Assembly: GCA_019745775.1 (NCBI GenBank) | Contig: JAIESR010000034.1 | Coordinates: 1-64,000, forward strand | Length of the DNA: 64,000 bases | From: Xanthobacteraceae bacterium | GTDB taxonomy: Bacteria > Pseudomonadota > Alphaproteobacteria > Rhizobiales > Xanthobacteraceae | Direction of reading: 5' to 3' | In this document: positions 33,899 to 44,104 of the stretch, piece after piece | Position numbering within the stretch: position 1 is the first letter of the stretch | How the letters are laid out: every line of letters begins with the position of its first letter | The notes under the pieces: generated by a model | Databases searched by the model: none | What the model saw: the letters and a program-made list of their open reading frames with translations, nothing else | Told to the model about the DNA's origin: nothing | Program-made: the position numbers and the translations under genes

Positions 33899-34477
33899 GT
33901 GGCGCCTATATTGGACGCCCGCCCGGACGCCAGAGTCCATAAGATGTTGTGATGCCAGCTAACAATCAGATGGCGCCATTGGGAAGGAGTCAGATCGCAA
34001 GAGCGTTAACAGCGCGCGTCATCTGACGGTTGAATACGGCGACGCCGACGCCATTTTGCCCGCCAGCGCGCGCGATCTGCCCGATCGATCTGAAAGCCTG
34101 CCGCATCCGTTGCCAACTTCAATATCGTGCATCCGGGTTAACGCGACACGCCATGGTAAACGGCCAATCGAGACAACCGACGTCGGCCGATTGGCGGCAT
34201 ACGATCCAGGTAACTGACAAAGCGGCGACACGGGTCGCACACGTGCAGGACGTGCTTTGCCGGACACGACGAAATTGGTCGACGCCGTCGCCGAGCCCTC
34301 GACGGCCTTGTTCGACTAAAGCACGCGCGTCACCGGTCCGTCATCGAGCGGCGCCAGACGCCAAGGGGACCGGCCGAAAGCGGCGCCCAGGGACGCAGTC
34401 AAACCGCCGCGATTTCCGCCCTTCCCCGCCGCCGTTCCGCCCGGTAAAAGGCAGCGCCGAGCCCCGAGGACCGCGTC
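33899..34477. other. 579-bp region between the cassette and argB, no recognisable gene
   Basis: Between divergent genes. An open frame reading in from 34030 towards the HAD gene is a shadow crossing argB. The left 120 bp are AT-richer and probably hold the cassette promoter; the right part probably holds the argB promoter. No confident promoter or hairpin can be given. Confidence 0.4.
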
Positions 34478-35362
34478 ATGACCATCTCGCCCCACGACAT
34501 CGCCCGCGTCCTGTCGGAAGCGTTGCCGCACATGCAGCGTTACGACGAGGAGATCGTGGTGGTGAAGTATGGCGGCCACGCCATGGGCGAGGAGGAGATG
34601 GCGAAGAGCTTCGCCCGCGACATCGTGCTGATGGAGCAGACCGCCATCAATCCGGTGGTCGTGCACGGCGGCGGGCCGCAGATCGGCGGCATGCTCAAGC
34701 GGCTCGGCATCAAGTCGGAATTCGCCGACGGGCTGCGCATCACCGACGCCGCCACCATCGAGGTGGTCGAGATGGTGCTGGCGGGCTCGATCAACAAGCA
34801 GATCGTCGGCTTCATCAACGCCGCCGGCGGCAAGGCCGTCGGCCTCTCCGGCAAGGACGGCGACATGGTGAAGGCGCGCAAGGTCAGCCGGCACGTCTCC
34901 GACCCCGGCTCCAATATCGAGAAGGTCGTCGATCTCGGCTTTGTCGGCGAGCCGGAGCGGGTCGACACCATGGTGCTCGACCAGATCCTCGGCCGCGAGC
35001 TCATCCCCGTGCTGGCGCCGCTCGCGACCTCGGCCGACGGCACCACCTACAACGTCAATGCCGATACCTTCGCCGGCGCCATCGCCGGCGCGCTCAAGGC
35101 CAAGCGCCTGCTGCTGCTCACCGACGTGCCGGGCGTGCTCGACAAGTCGAAGAAGCTGATCGACCGGCTCACCGCCGACGAGGCGCGCCGCCTGATCGCC
35201 GACGGCACCATCTCCGGCGGCATGATCCCGAAGGTCGAGACCTGCCTCTACGCGCTCGAACAGGGCGTCGAGGGCGTCGTCATCCTCGACGGCCGCGTGC
35301 CGCACGCGGTGCTGCTCGAGCTGCTCACCGACCACGGTGCCGGCACCCTGATGGTCCGATGA
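34478..35362 (+). CDS. argB: Acetylglutamate kinase
   Basis: 294 residues, normal length. Phosphate loop [11 protein letters not shown] near residue 27, substrate loop [14 protein letters not shown] near 61, GLSGKDGD, and ATP-site region [18 protein letters not shown] with [14 protein letters not shown]. It catalyses the second step of arginine synthesis. Its stop overlaps the start of the HAD gene by 4 nt. Confidence 0.97.
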   Translation: MTISPHDIARVLSEALPHMQRYDEEIVVVKYGGHAMGEEEMAKSFARDIVLMEQTAINPVVVHGGGPQIGGMLKRLGIKSEFADGLRITDAATIEVVEMVLAGSINKQIVGFINAAGGKAVGLSGKDGDMVKARKVSRHVSDPGSNIEKVVDLGFVGEPERVDTMVLDQILGRELIPVLAPLATSADGTTYNVNADTFAGAIAGALKAKRLLLLTDVPGVLDKSKKLIDRLTADEARRLIADGTISGGMIPKVETCLYALEQGVEGVVILDGRVPHAVLLELLTDHGAGTLMVR

Positions 35363-36093
35363 CAAGGAGCAAGGTCACGACCTTGGCTGCGCCCTCCCGT
35401 CCTCCTCCACGCACGTTCGACCACATCGACACCTGGGTGTTCGACCTCGACAACACGCTCTATCCGCACCACGTCAATCTGTGGGAGCAGGTCGACGTCC
35501 GCATCCGCGACTACATCGCCGGTTTCCTCAAGATCAGCCATGAGGAAGCCTTCCGGCTGCAGAAGGACTATTACAAGCGTTACGGCACGTCGATGCGCGG
35601 GCTGATGACCGAGCACGGCATGCAGCCCGACGACTTCCTTCTGTTCGTGCATGAGGTCGACCACTCGCCACTTGAACCCAATCCCGCACTTGGCGATGCC
35701 ATCGAAAAGCTCTCCGGCCGCAAGCTGATCCTCACCAACGGCACCCGCAGCCATGCCGACGCGGTGCTGGCCCGGCTCGGGCTCGATCGCCACTTCGAGG
35801 ACGTCTTCGACATCGTCGCGGGCGAACTCCAGCCGAAGCCATTGCCGGCGGTCTATGACCGTTTCCTCAAGGCGCACGGCGTGAAGCCCGAGCGTGCCGC
35901 CATGTTCGAGGATCTCGCGCGCAACCTCGCGGTTCCGCACCGGCTTGGCATGACCACGGTGCTGGTGGTGCCGGAGAACACCCGCGAGGTCTTCCGCGAG
36001 GATTGGGAGCTCGAGGGCCGCGACGATCCGCATGTCGATCACGTCACGGACAACCTCGTCGCTTTCCTGGAATCCATCGCCGCGAAGCGGTAA
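35359..36093 (+). CDS. HAD-family pyrimidine 5'-nucleotidase-like hydrolase
   Basis: 244 residues from an ATG overlapping the argB stop (ATGA). HAD motif I is [12 protein letters not shown] with the nucleophile Asp, motif [12 protein letters not shown], and motif [19 protein letters not shown]. The SDT1-like pyrimidine 5'-nucleotidase subtype is the usual call for the gene that follows argB in this order. It dephosphorylates UMP/CMP or detoxifies modified pyrimidine nucleotides; precise substrate unproven here. Confidence 0.88.
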   Translation: MTRSKVTTLAAPSRPPPRTFDHIDTWVFDLDNTLYPHHVNLWEQVDVRIRDYIAGFLKISHEEAFRLQKDYYKRYGTSMRGLMTEHGMQPDDFLLFVHEVDHSPLEPNPALGDAIEKLSGRKLILTNGTRSHADAVLARLGLDRHFEDVFDIVAGELQPKPLPAVYDRFLKAHGVKPERAAMFEDLARNLAVPHRLGMTTVLVVPENTREVFREDWELEGRDDPHVDHVTDNLVAFLESIAAKR

Positions 36094-36143
36094 TGCTAAA
36101 GGACGAAAGAGGAGCGACGATCAAGCGGCAGACTCGGTCTGCT

Positions 36144-36274
36144 CCCTCTCCCCCATATCCCGTCGAAGACGGGCGTGGACGCCCTTATGGGGGAGAGGGG
36201 TGGAGTGAGAGGGCCTAACTTTCTCGATAGGTTCGAACCCCCTCACCCTAACCCTCTCCCCTGCGGGGAGAGGG
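36144..36274. repeat. Two adjoining intergenic palindromes (CCCTCTCCCC family)
   Basis: The first (36144-36199) is an inverted-orientation copy of the element at 23561-23616. The second has CCCTCTCCCC (36252-36261) opposite GGGGAGAGGG (36265-36274), preceded by TCTCGATAGGTTCGAA, a block also found at 38420-38440. Confidence 0.78.
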
Positions 36275-36311
36275 AATCCACCGAGTCCGCGGCAGTCGTT
36301 TAAGCCAACGC

Positions 36312-37487
36312 ATGCGCAACCAGCAGAAGCTCTCAGTCGCGATCGTGGGCGCCGGCATCGGCGGCCTCGCGGTGGCGGCGGCGTTGCGCAAGTACTTCAT
36401 CGAGCCGGTGATCTACGAGCAGGCCGATGCCTTCGCGCGGGTGGGCGCCGGCATCCAGCAGAGCCCCAATGCCGTGAAGGTGCACCGCTGGCTCGGCATC
36501 GAGGAGCGCACACGCGCGGCGGCGTTCGTACCGACCTCGTCGCTCAACCGCGATGCGCTCTCCGGCAAGGTCACCAACGACCACCCGCTCGGCCGCGCGG
36601 TCGAGGCGCGCTACGGCGCGCCCTACCTCACCATGCATCGCGGCGACCTGCACGACGCGCTCGCTGCAATCGTGCCCGCGCACAACATCAGGCTCGGCAA
36701 GAAGCTCACGCAGCTCTGCGAGCGCGGCGCGCGCGTCGCGCTCAGCTTCGCCGACGGCAGCGAGGTCGAGGCGGATGCCGTGATCGGCGCCGACGGCGTG
36801 CATTCGCTGGTCCGCGACCATGTCGCCGGCCCCGCGCAGGCGCGCTTCACCGGACGGCTCGCCTATCGCACGACATTTCCGGTTTCGCTGCTGCGCGGCG
36901 TCGACATCGGCACGGCGCGCACCAAGTGGTGGGGCAAGGACCGCCACATCGTGATCTATTTCGTCACCGCCCGGCGCGACGAGGTCTATTTCACCACCAG
37001 CCAGCCGGAGAAGGCCGACTGGATGACCCGGGAATCCTGGTCGACCACCGGCGATCTCGGCGAGATGCGCGCGGCGTTCGCGAGCTTCCATTCCGACGTG
37101 CAGAAGGTGCTGGCCGCCGCGCCGCAGGTGCACAAATGGGGCATCTACGAACGCGATCCGCTGCCGGCGTGGTCGAAGGGCAACGTGGTGCTGCTCGGCG
37201 ACGCCTGCCATCCGATGACGCCCTACATGGCGTCGGGCGCGGCGATGGCGCTCGAAGATGCCGCCGTGCTCGCGCGCGCCATCGACGAGGCCGACACCTT
37301 CGACGCCGCCTTCCGCCTCTATGAACAGACCCGCAAGCCGCGCGCCAGCCTGGTGCAGGCGGGCTCCAGCGCCAACAACTGGATGCGCACCGACACCAAT
37401 CCCGACTGGCTGTACGGTTACGACGCTTCGCGCGTTCCGTTGCGATCGAAGCTCGCGGCCGACGCCTCCACTTATTACGAATCATGA
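36312..37487 (+). CDS. FAD-dependent aromatic hydroxylase, 6-hydroxynicotinate 3-monooxygenase-like
   Basis: 391 residues of the group A flavin monooxygenase family: VAIVGAGIGGLAVAAALRK (FAD fold), the DG motif GADGVHSLVRDHV near residue 158, and the GD motif VVLLGDACHPMTPYMASGAA near 295. Several stretches recall NicC: HRGDLHDAL, TKWWGKDRHIVIYF, EMRAAFASFHSDVQKVL, and NPDWLYGYDAS near the end. NicC decarboxylates and hydroxylates 6-hydroxynicotinate. The next gene overlaps by 4 nt and encodes a hydrolase. No nicotinate dehydrogenase or NicX gene is nearby, so another aromatic acid is possible. Confidence 0.8.
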   Translation: MRNQQKLSVAIVGAGIGGLAVAAALRKYFIEPVIYEQADAFARVGAGIQQSPNAVKVHRWLGIEERTRAAAFVPTSSLNRDALSGKVTNDHPLGRAVEARYGAPYLTMHRGDLHDALAAIVPAHNIRLGKKLTQLCERGARVALSFADGSEVEADAVIGADGVHSLVRDHVAGPAQARFTGRLAYRTTFPVSLLRGVDIGTARTKWWGKDRHIVIYFVTARRDEVYFTTSQPEKADWMTRESWSTTGDLGEMRAAFASFHSDVQKVLAAAPQVHKWGIYERDPLPAWSKGNVVLLGDACHPMTPYMASGAAMALEDAAVLARAIDEADTFDAAFRLYEQTRKPRASLVQAGSSANNWMRTDTNPDWLYGYDASRVPLRSKLAADASTYYES

Positions 37488-38335
37488 CAACAGAAACCAA
37501 CGCCCGCCCCGCCCTCATCGACACCCTCGACAAAGCCGGCACCAGACGCACCACCCCGGTGGGCGACGGCGAGCTGGTCTGGCGCATCTGGGGAAGCGGC
37601 GAGCCGCTCGTGCTGCTGCACGGCGGCACCGGCAGTTGGATGCACTGGATGCGCAATATCGAGGACCTTTCACGCGATTACAGGCTGCTGGTGCCGGACA
37701 TCCCGGGCTCGGGCGAGTCCGCGAGCCTTGGACTGCCGACCAGCGTCGAGCAGGTCGCCGCCGCGCTGCTCGCCGGCATCGACCTGATCCTGGGGCCGCA
37801 GGCGCGCTTCGCGATCGCCGGCTTCTCGATGGGCGGGCTGATCTCGGGTTTCGTGACCCGGCTCGCGGGCGAGCGCGTCACCGCGCTGGTTCTGGTCGGC
37901 GCGGTCGGCACCACCGCACGGCGCGGCACGATGGCGCCGATGAAATCGTGGCGGCGGCTGTCGAGCGACGATGCGAAACGCGACGCACACCGTGCCAATC
38001 TCGAAATCCTGATGGTGCGCGATCCGAAGGCCGTCGACGAGCCCGCGCTCTACATGCAATTCCACAACGCCGAGCGCTCGCGCGTGCGCGGCAAGCACAT
38101 CAATCCGACCGGCGACCTCTCGACCACGCTGCCCTCGTTCAAGGGCCGCCTCGCCAGCATCTGGGGCGAGCACGACGCCACTGCCGGGCCTTATCTCCAT
38201 GAGCGGCGCGAGAAGCTCGAGCAGTTCAAGCCGGGCGCGACGTTCGACGTCATCCCCGGCGCCGGGCATTGGGTGCAGTACGAGGCGCCGGAAGCATTCA
38301 ACCGGTTGCTGCGCAAGCGGCTGAACGGCGGGTGA
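37484..38335 (+). CDS. Alpha/beta hydrolase paired with the NicC-like enzyme
   Basis: 283 residues. The alpha/beta fold shows the oxyanion segment LVLLHGGTGSWMHW, nucleophile elbow IAGFSMGGL (Ser), a late Asp (SIWGEHDATAG), and His in VIPGAGHWVQYE. The start overlaps the flavin monooxygenase stop (ATGA), so the two act together. Hydrolysis of a ring-cleavage or formyl/ester product is plausible (NicD is of this fold), but the substrate is unknown. Confidence 0.8.
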   Translation: MTTETNARPALIDTLDKAGTRRTTPVGDGELVWRIWGSGEPLVLLHGGTGSWMHWMRNIEDLSRDYRLLVPDIPGSGESASLGLPTSVEQVAAALLAGIDLILGPQARFAIAGFSMGGLISGFVTRLAGERVTALVLVGAVGTTARRGTMAPMKSWRRLSSDDAKRDAHRANLEILMVRDPKAVDEPALYMQFHNAERSRVRGKHINPTGDLSTTLPSFKGRLASIWGEHDATAGPYLHERREKLEQFKPGATFDVIPGAGHWVQYEAPEAFNRLLRKRLNGG

Positions 38336-38378
38336 GCACAAGATTGTTGCTTGAGCTGAGCGGCGAACTCGGTCTGCT

Positions 38379-38500
38379 CCCTCTCCCCGTTGGGGAGAGG
38401 GGTGGGGTGAGGGGGTTTAGCTCTCTCGATAGGTTCGAACCTAAGTCTCTCGAAAGGTTCGAACCCCCTCACCCTAACCCTCTCCCCTCCGGGGAGAGGG
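38379..38500. repeat. Double palindromic element of the CCCTCTCCCC family
   Basis: CCCTCTCCCC/GGGGAGAGGG hairpins at 38379-38401 and 38478-38500 flank a centre containing AGGTTCGAACC twice. The whole lies between the convergent hydrolase and hupE genes. Confidence 0.75.
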
Positions 38501-38538
38501 AACACATCGAGTCCGCGGCAACGCCACGGGTAACAACG

Positions 38539-39162
38539 TCAGGCACCCGTCGCGTAGCGCTGCAGCAGGATCGCGGCGCCGGCGCCGACCGCGAACGCGC
38601 CGATCACGCGCATGGCCAACAGTTGCAGTTGCGCGCGCTCGGCGAGCATGCGCTGGCCGAACATCACCGCGAGCGCGATCGCGGTCTGGATCGCCGCCAG
38701 CCCGATGAAATAGGCGACGATCGGCGTGCGCTCGGCGCCCGCGATCGCTTCGCCGAGCGCATAGCCGTTCAGCAGCCCGGCGGCGGCGAACAGCGCAAAC
38801 GCAACATCGCGCCGCAGCGGCGTCTTGCGGAACACGATCAGGCCGAGCGCGACCACGCTCAGCGCAACAAAGACCTCGGCATTCGGCACCGTCGCCTCGC
38901 CGATATGCGCCGCCGCGCCGATCATGGTGGCGACCACATAGCCGGCCGCGAGCAGCGCGCCCTTTGGCTGCGTCGCCGCCAGGCAGCCGACCGCGATGAC
39001 CGCCGCCAGATGATCGAGGCCGATCACGGGATGCCCGAGGCCGGAGAGGAGGCCGTGCCAGAACGTCGTCGGTGTCTCGCCACCCATCGGATGATGCGCC
39101 AGCGCCGGATCGACGGCCAAAAGCGTCAACAGAGCGATAAGGCTCGCGATTTTTGTTTGCAT
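38539..39162 (-). CDS. hupE: HupE/UreJ-family membrane protein (nickel/cobalt)
   Basis: 207 residues from the ATG at 39162 (a GTG three codons upstream is possible). A signal sequence ends in DPALAHHPMGG, a His-rich start typical of HupE. The family motif GHPVIGLDHLAAVIAVG follows, then five to six hydrophobic segments. HupE/UreJ proteins are thought to import nickel for hydrogenase or urease; neither enzyme is encoded in the window, so here it could serve another metal need. Confidence 0.85.
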   Translation of the reverse strand: MQTKIASLIALLTLLAVDPALAHHPMGGETPTTFWHGLLSGLGHPVIGLDHLAAVIAVGCLAATQPKGALLAAGYVVATMIGAAAHIGEATVPNAEVFVALSVVALGLIVFRKTPLRRDVAFALFAAAGLLNGYALGEAIAGAERTPIVAYFIGLAAIQTAIALAVMFGQRMLAERAQLQLLAMRVIGAFAVGAGAAILLQRYATGA

Positions 39163-39221
39163 TGGAATCACTACCCCGTAGCGAAGAGCTCGACACTACC
39201 CCGCTCGTGCCGCAAGCTCCA

Positions 39222-39345
39222 CCTCTCCCCGCCTGCGGGGAGAGGTCGGATCGCGTAAGCGATCCGGGTGAGGGGGACGTGCCACATGTTAAGTACGGAG
39301 TTGCCCCTCACCCCAAATCCTCTCCCCGTAAGAACGGGGAGAGGG
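39222..39345. repeat. Double palindromic element of the CCTCTCCCCG family
   Basis: CCTCTCCCCG/CGGGGAGAGG hairpins at 39222-39245 and 39319-39345, separated by GGATCGCGTAAGCGATCC, another perfect palindrome. Located in the divergent space between hupE and dapD. Confidence 0.72.
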
Positions 39346-39429
39346 AGCAGACCGAGTCCGCGGTCCCATTCCCTTGACATCCCCCGCCCTTCCCTCGACA
39401 AAACGCGCTCGAAACCGCCGAGGAACCTC

Positions 39430-40272
39430 ATGTCGCACGCCGAGCTTGCCAAAGAACTTGCCAAGACCATCGACGACGCATTCGAGCAGCGCGACGGCAT
39501 CAACCCCACGACCAAAGGGGCGGCGCGCGATGCGGTGGAGACCGCGCTCGACCTGCTCGACCGCGGCGCCGTGCGTGTCGCCGTCAAGGGCGACAACGGC
39601 AACTGGTCCGTCAACCAGTGGCTCAAGAAGGCGGTGCTGCTGTCGTTCCGTCTCAACGACATGAGCGTCGTCACCGGCGGCCCCGGCCAGTCGGTGTGGT
39701 GGGACAAGGTCGCCTCCAAGTTCGAAGGCTGGGACGACGCGCGCTTCCGCGAAGCCGGCTTCCGCGCGGTGCCGAACTGCGTGGTCCGGCGCTCCGCTTA
39801 CGTCGCGCCCGGCGTCGTGCTGATGCCGTCCTTCGTCAATATCGGCGCCTATGTCGATTCCGGCACCATGATCGACACCTGGGCGACGGTCGGCTCCTGC
39901 GCGCAGGTCGGCAAGAACTGCCACATTTCCGGCGGCGCCGGCATCGGCGGCGTGCTCGAGCCGCTGCAGGCGGGGCCGGTCATCATCGAGGACAACTGCT
40001 TCGTCGGCGCGCGCTCCGAGGTCGCCGAGGGCGTGATCCTGCGCGAGGGCTCGGTGCTCTCCATGGGTGTCTATCTCGGCGCATCGACCCGCATCGTCGA
40101 CCGCGACACCGGCGTCGTGCATCAGGGCGAAGTGCCGCCCTATTCGGTGGTGGTGCCAGGCTCGATGCCCGGCAAGAACGGCGGCCCGAGCCTCTATTGC
40201 GCGGTCATCGTCAAGCGCGTCGACGAGAAGACCCGCGCCAAGACCTCGATCAACGAGCTGTTGCGAGACTGA
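39430..40272 (+). CDS. dapD: 2,3,4,5-tetrahydropyridine-2,6-dicarboxylate N-succinyltransferase
   Basis: 280 residues from the ATG at 39430 ([20 protein letters not shown]); longer frames include repeat DNA. The left-handed beta-helix hexapeptide region runs about 130-240 ([53 protein letters not shown]). It catalyses the succinyl step of lysine/diaminopimelate synthesis; dapE for the following desuccinylation lies 1.1 kb downstream. Confidence 0.96.
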   Translation: MSHAELAKELAKTIDDAFEQRDGINPTTKGAARDAVETALDLLDRGAVRVAVKGDNGNWSVNQWLKKAVLLSFRLNDMSVVTGGPGQSVWWDKVASKFEGWDDARFREAGFRAVPNCVVRRSAYVAPGVVLMPSFVNIGAYVDSGTMIDTWATVGSCAQVGKNCHISGGAGIGGVLEPLQAGPVIIEDNCFVGARSEVAEGVILREGSVLSMGVYLGASTRIVDRDTGVVHQGEVPPYSVVVPGSMPGKNGGPSLYCAVIVKRVDEKTRAKTSINELLRD

Positions 40273-40295
40273 CGAGTAATTGCCGGACGGCTCCG

Positions 40296-40715
40296 ATGAA
40301 CTGGACCTATCTCCTGACCAGCATCGAGGGCCGCATCAGCCGGCAGCCGTTCTGGATCGCGATGCTGCCGTTGTTCGCCCTCGAGATGGTCGCGCACTAC
40401 GCGATCGGCGAGCGCTGGAGCGCGATCGTCAGCCTCATCCTCGCCTATCCGGAATTCGCCTTGATCGCCAAACGCGGCCACGACCGCAACGCGCCGACCT
40501 GGATCGCCGGCGTCTTCGTGGGCGGCCTCGTGCTCCTGGGCGTTTTGATTCTCCTGGACGCGATCGGTCCGCTCGAAGACCCCCATACCTGGTCTTATGT
40601 GATCATCGCGCCGCAGAGCGTCTTGTTCCTCATCCTGCTGGTCGATTTCGGATTCCGGCGCGGCACCGTCGGCGATAACCGCTACGGTCCTGATCCGCTC
40701 GGGACTACCGCCTGA
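40296..40715 (+). CDS. DUF805 membrane protein (first of three)
   Basis: 139 residues with four hydrophobic segments. DUF805 features are the N-terminal GRISRQPFWIAMLP, KRGHDRNAPTW after the second helix (usually K/R-R-LHD-x-N), and the C-terminal RYGPDPLG. It lies 23 nt after dapD, so co-transcription is likely. Function unknown. Confidence 0.82.
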   Translation: MNWTYLLTSIEGRISRQPFWIAMLPLFALEMVAHYAIGERWSAIVSLILAYPEFALIAKRGHDRNAPTWIAGVFVGGLVLLGVLILLDAIGPLEDPHTWSYVIIAPQSVLFLILLVDFGFRRGTVGDNRYGPDPLGTTA

Positions 40716-40810
40716 CCGGCGGAGTTGTGCCCGTTCACAGCTAGCAAACTTTACCGCCAACAATCCCAAGCCTAGAGTCAGCTCCGAGTGGAGCGGGGGA
40801 GAATCAGATC

Positions 40811-41308
40811 ATGTCGAATAGCAACTGGGGCAATCTGCTCTTCGGTTTCAGCGGGCGAATCAATCGCGCCAAATGGTGGCTGGCCTGTCTCGTCCTGGTC
40901 ATTCTCTACGCCTTGATGTGGCTTACCACCAAGGCCTCCGAGACCATCGGCAGCATCCTGGCCCTGATCGGCCTTGTCATCGTGATTTGGATATCTTTGG
41001 CGGCGGGTGCCAAGCGATTGCACGACCTCAATCGAACGGCGGCGTGGCTCGTTTTGTTTATTGGTGCGCCGTTTGTCCTTGCGATCGTCTTTTTCGCCTA
41101 TGCCGGACTTGCAGTAGGGGCCGAGGCCCTTGCCGCAGGTGTTGAGAACTTAGATCCCACCGTCCTTATTGGAATTGGCCTGTTCGCAATTGTCATCGGC
41201 CTCATCAAACTTGCGCTCATCATTTGGATCATCATTTGGTTCGGATGCCTGCGCGGTTCCGTGGGTCCCAATCAGTACGGCCCGGACCCGCTGGAAGGCC
41301 GGGCCTGA
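40811..41308 (+). CDS. DUF805 membrane protein (second of three)
   Basis: 165 residues: [20 protein letters not shown], then [17 protein letters not shown], and C-terminal [13 protein letters not shown], all DUF805 signatures. A GGGGGAGAATC site precedes the ATG. Lies between the first DUF805 gene and dapE, 59 nt before the latter. Function unknown. Confidence 0.87.
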   Translation: MSNSNWGNLLFGFSGRINRAKWWLACLVLVILYALMWLTTKASETIGSILALIGLVIVIWISLAAGAKRLHDLNRTAAWLVLFIGAPFVLAIVFFAYAGLAVGAEALAAGVENLDPTVLIGIGLFAIVIGLIKLALIIWIIIWFGCLRGSVGPNQYGPDPLEGRA

Positions 41309-41367
41309 GGCTGCCCACCCGGCCCGCCGCGTTGACGGGCGTTCGGCCCTGCCCTATTGGCGGGGGC

Positions 41368-42576
41368 ATGAGCGGCCCTACTGTCGACGCCATCACCCTG
41401 GCACGCGACCTCCTGCGCTGCCCCTCGGTCACGCCGGCCGAGGGCGGCGCGCTGGCGCTCATCGAGAACGTGCTCAAGACCGCGGGGTTCGAGGTTCATC
41501 GCCTCACCTTCTCGGAGGAAGGCACCGCACCGGTGGAAAATCTCTACGCCCGCATCGGCACAGGAGCGCCGCACCTGGTGTTCGCCGGTCACACCGACGT
41601 GGTGCCGCCGGGCGATGACGGCGCATGGACCAAGCCGCCGTTTGCCGGCGAGATCGTCGGCGACATACTCTATGGCCGCGGCGCGGTGGACATGAAGGGC
41701 GCGATCGCCTGCGCCATCGCCGCGACGCTCGACCGGCTGGCCGAAAAGCCGCTGACCGGCTCGATCTCGTTCCTGATCACCGGCGACGAGGAAGGCATCG
41801 CGGTCAACGGCACCGTCAAGCTCCTGCGCTGGGCCGAAGCGCGCGGCGAGACGTTCGATCACTGCCTGCTCGGCGAGCCCACCAACACCGATGCGCTCGG
41901 CGACATGGTCAAGGTCGGCCGGCGCGGCTCGCAGAACGGCACGCTGGTGGTGACCGGCAAGCAGGGTCACGTTGCCTATCCCGAGCGTGCCGACAATCCG
42001 GTGCGCGGGCTGGTCGCGCTGATGGGCGCGCTGATGTACGAGCCGCTCGACCAGGGCTCGGAGAGTTTCGGCCCGTCCAATCTCGAGTTCACCTCGATCG
42101 ACATCGGCAACCCGACCGTCAACCTGATCCCGGCCTCGGCGCGGGCACGCTTCAACGTGCGCTTCAACGACACCTACACCCAGGAATCGCTTCGGGCGCT
42201 GCTCGAGCTGCGCGCGCAGAACCTCGCGCGCGGCCACATCCGCTGGCACATCGAGTGGGAGCCGTCGAACGCCGACGCGTTCCTGGCGCCGCCCGGACCG
42301 TTCACCGATCTGGTTTCGGGCGCGATCGCGCACGTGACCGGGCGCCGGCCGGAGCTCTCGACCTCGGGCGGCACCTCCGACGCGCGCTTCATCAAGGACT
42401 ATTGCCCGGTGATCGAATTCGGCCTGGTCGGGCGCACCATGCACCAGGTCGACGAGCGCACGCCGGTCGCCGACCTCGTGCAGCTCACCGCGGTCTATCG
42501 CAAGATCCTGGAGTGGTATTTCGACTACCCCGACCAGGTGTTGGGCAAGCGAGCCTCGGACAAGGCCGGCGGGTAA
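41368..42576 (+). CDS. dapE: Succinyl-diaminopimelate desuccinylase
   Basis: 402 residues from the ATG at 41368 ([20 protein letters not shown]). M20 peptidase metal ligands appear in [24 protein letters not shown], and [13 protein letters not shown] (Glu), plus a His near the end ([16 protein letters not shown]). It splits succinyl-LL-diaminopimelate in lysine and peptidoglycan synthesis. The dimerisation lid lies at about 180-300. Confidence 0.95.
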   Translation: MSGPTVDAITLARDLLRCPSVTPAEGGALALIENVLKTAGFEVHRLTFSEEGTAPVENLYARIGTGAPHLVFAGHTDVVPPGDDGAWTKPPFAGEIVGDILYGRGAVDMKGAIACAIAATLDRLAEKPLTGSISFLITGDEEGIAVNGTVKLLRWAEARGETFDHCLLGEPTNTDALGDMVKVGRRGSQNGTLVVTGKQGHVAYPERADNPVRGLVALMGALMYEPLDQGSESFGPSNLEFTSIDIGNPTVNLIPASARARFNVRFNDTYTQESLRALLELRAQNLARGHIRWHIEWEPSNADAFLAPPGPFTDLVSGAIAHVTGRRPELSTSGGTSDARFIKDYCPVIEFGLVGRTMHQVDERTPVADLVQLTAVYRKILEWYFDYPDQVLGKRASDKAGG

Positions 42577-42585
42577 CGAGATCGC

Positions 42586-44091
42586 ATGCCCGCCGTCCCC
42601 GCCAGCGCCGAGGAACCCGACGTGCTCGTGGTCGGCGCCGGCATGGCCGGGCTCAGCGCCGCGATCGCGGCGCGCGAGGCGGGCGCCTCGGTCATCGTGA
42701 TCGAGAAGGCACCGGAAGCGGAACGCGGCGGCAATACGCGCTTCTCCAACGGCGCTATCCGCGCGGTCTATCGCGGCGTCGAGGATATCGATCGGCTGGT
42801 CGGCGGCCTGAGCGCGGCGGAGCGCGAGCGCGCCGAGTTCGGCTCCTATTCGCGCGAGCAGTATTACGACGACCTCGCGCGCGTCACCCAATATCGCAGC
42901 CATCCCGACATGGCCGACATGCTGATCGAGAACAGCCGCGACACGCTGTTCTGGCTGCACCAGCAGGGTCTGCGCTTCGTGCCGCTCTACGAATGGCAGT
43001 TCAAGCTGCCGGACGGACGCGTACGCTTTTCCGGCGGATCGGCGCTGGAAGTCAACGGCGCCGGCGAAGGCGCGTCGGAAGCGCTGTTCCGCGCCGTTGA
43101 ACGCAACGGCGCGCGCGTGCGCTACGGCACCAAGGCGCTGTCGCTCATCGACGAAGGCGGGCGCATCGGCGGCGTCATCGCCCGCCGGGGTGGCGAGGAC
43201 ATCGCGGTCCGCGCGCGGCGGGTGATCCTCGCCTGCGGCGGGTTCGAGGCGAACGCCGAATGGCGCACGCGCTATCTCGGCCCCTCGTGGGACCTCGCCA
43301 AGGTACGCGGCTCGCGCTTCAATACCGGCGACGGTCTGCGCATGGCGCTCGCCTGCGGCGCCGTGCCGTTCGGCAACTGGTCGGGCTGCCATTCGGCGAG
43401 CTGGGACCTCAATGCGCCCGACGTCAACGAACTCCAATACGGCGCAGTGTTCAAGCGCGACGATTATCTCGAAGGCATCGTCGTCAACGCCGAGGGCGAG
43501 CGCTTCTTCGACGAAGGCGCCGATATCCGCGCGCTCACCTATGCCAAGCTCGGCCGCGCCATTCTCGCCCAGCCGGGCCAGGTCGCGTGGCAGATTTTCG
43601 ACAGGCAAGGCGCCAGCCGGCTGCACGGCGAATACCGCGTCAAGCAATCGGCGCGGTTCAAGGCCGATACGCTCGAAGCGCTCGTCGCGCGGTTCGACGG
43701 CATCAAGCGCGACCAATGCCTCGCCACCATCAACGCGTTCAACGCGGCGGTGCGCACCGACATCCCCTACGATCCCGGCAAGAAGGACGGCCGCTGCACG
43801 CAAGGCCTCGCCATTCCGAAATCCAATTGGGCGCTCGCCATCGCCGAGCCGCCGTTCGAAGCCTATGCAGTGACCTGCGGCATTACGTTCACCTTCGGCG
43901 GCTTGCGCGTCGACCAGGAATGCTGCGTGCTCGACGAGGGCGGCGCGCGCGTCAACGGCCTCCATGCCGCGGGCGAGATGGTCGGCGGTTTGTTCTATTT
44001 CAACTACCCCGGCGGCTCGGGCCTGATGTCCGCCGCCGTGTTCGGGCGGATCGCCGGACGATCGGCGGCACGTGCCGCCCGCGCGACGTGA
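42586..44091 (+). CDS. FAD-dependent dehydrogenase, tricarballylate dehydrogenase (TcuA)-like
   Basis: 501 residues of the fumarate-reductase/succinate-dehydrogenase flavoprotein family: VLVVGAGMAGLSAAIAAREAG, GGNTRFSNGAIRAVYRG, ILACGGFEANAEWRTRYLGP, CGITFTFGGLRVDQ, and LHAAGEMVGGLFYFNYPGGS near the C-terminus. These blocks resemble TcuA, which oxidises tricarballylate to cis-aconitate. It is followed after 13 nt by a Bug-type receptor gene, and convergently by a leuCD-like hydratase, consistent with carboxylate catabolism. A related steroid or fumarate-type substrate cannot be excluded. Confidence 0.8.
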   Translation: MPAVPASAEEPDVLVVGAGMAGLSAAIAAREAGASVIVIEKAPEAERGGNTRFSNGAIRAVYRGVEDIDRLVGGLSAAERERAEFGSYSREQYYDDLARVTQYRSHPDMADMLIENSRDTLFWLHQQGLRFVPLYEWQFKLPDGRVRFSGGSALEVNGAGEGASEALFRAVERNGARVRYGTKALSLIDEGGRIGGVIARRGGEDIAVRARRVILACGGFEANAEWRTRYLGPSWDLAKVRGSRFNTGDGLRMALACGAVPFGNWSGCHSASWDLNAPDVNELQYGAVFKRDDYLEGIVVNAEGERFFDEGADIRALTYAKLGRAILAQPGQVAWQIFDRQGASRLHGEYRVKQSARFKADTLEALVARFDGIKRDQCLATINAFNAAVRTDIPYDPGKKDGRCTQGLAIPKSNWALAIAEPPFEAYAVTCGITFTFGGLRVDQECCVLDEGGARVNGLHAAGEMVGGLFYFNYPGGSGLMSAAVFGRIAGRSAARAARAT

Positions 44092-44104
44092 CAAGGAGAT
44101 GGCG

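Noticed and set aside
34030-35358. Fusion of a long Arg-rich N-terminus to the HAD hydrolase
   Set aside because: The upstream part is an argB shadow frame; the HAD protein starts at the ATGA overlap with argB at 35359.
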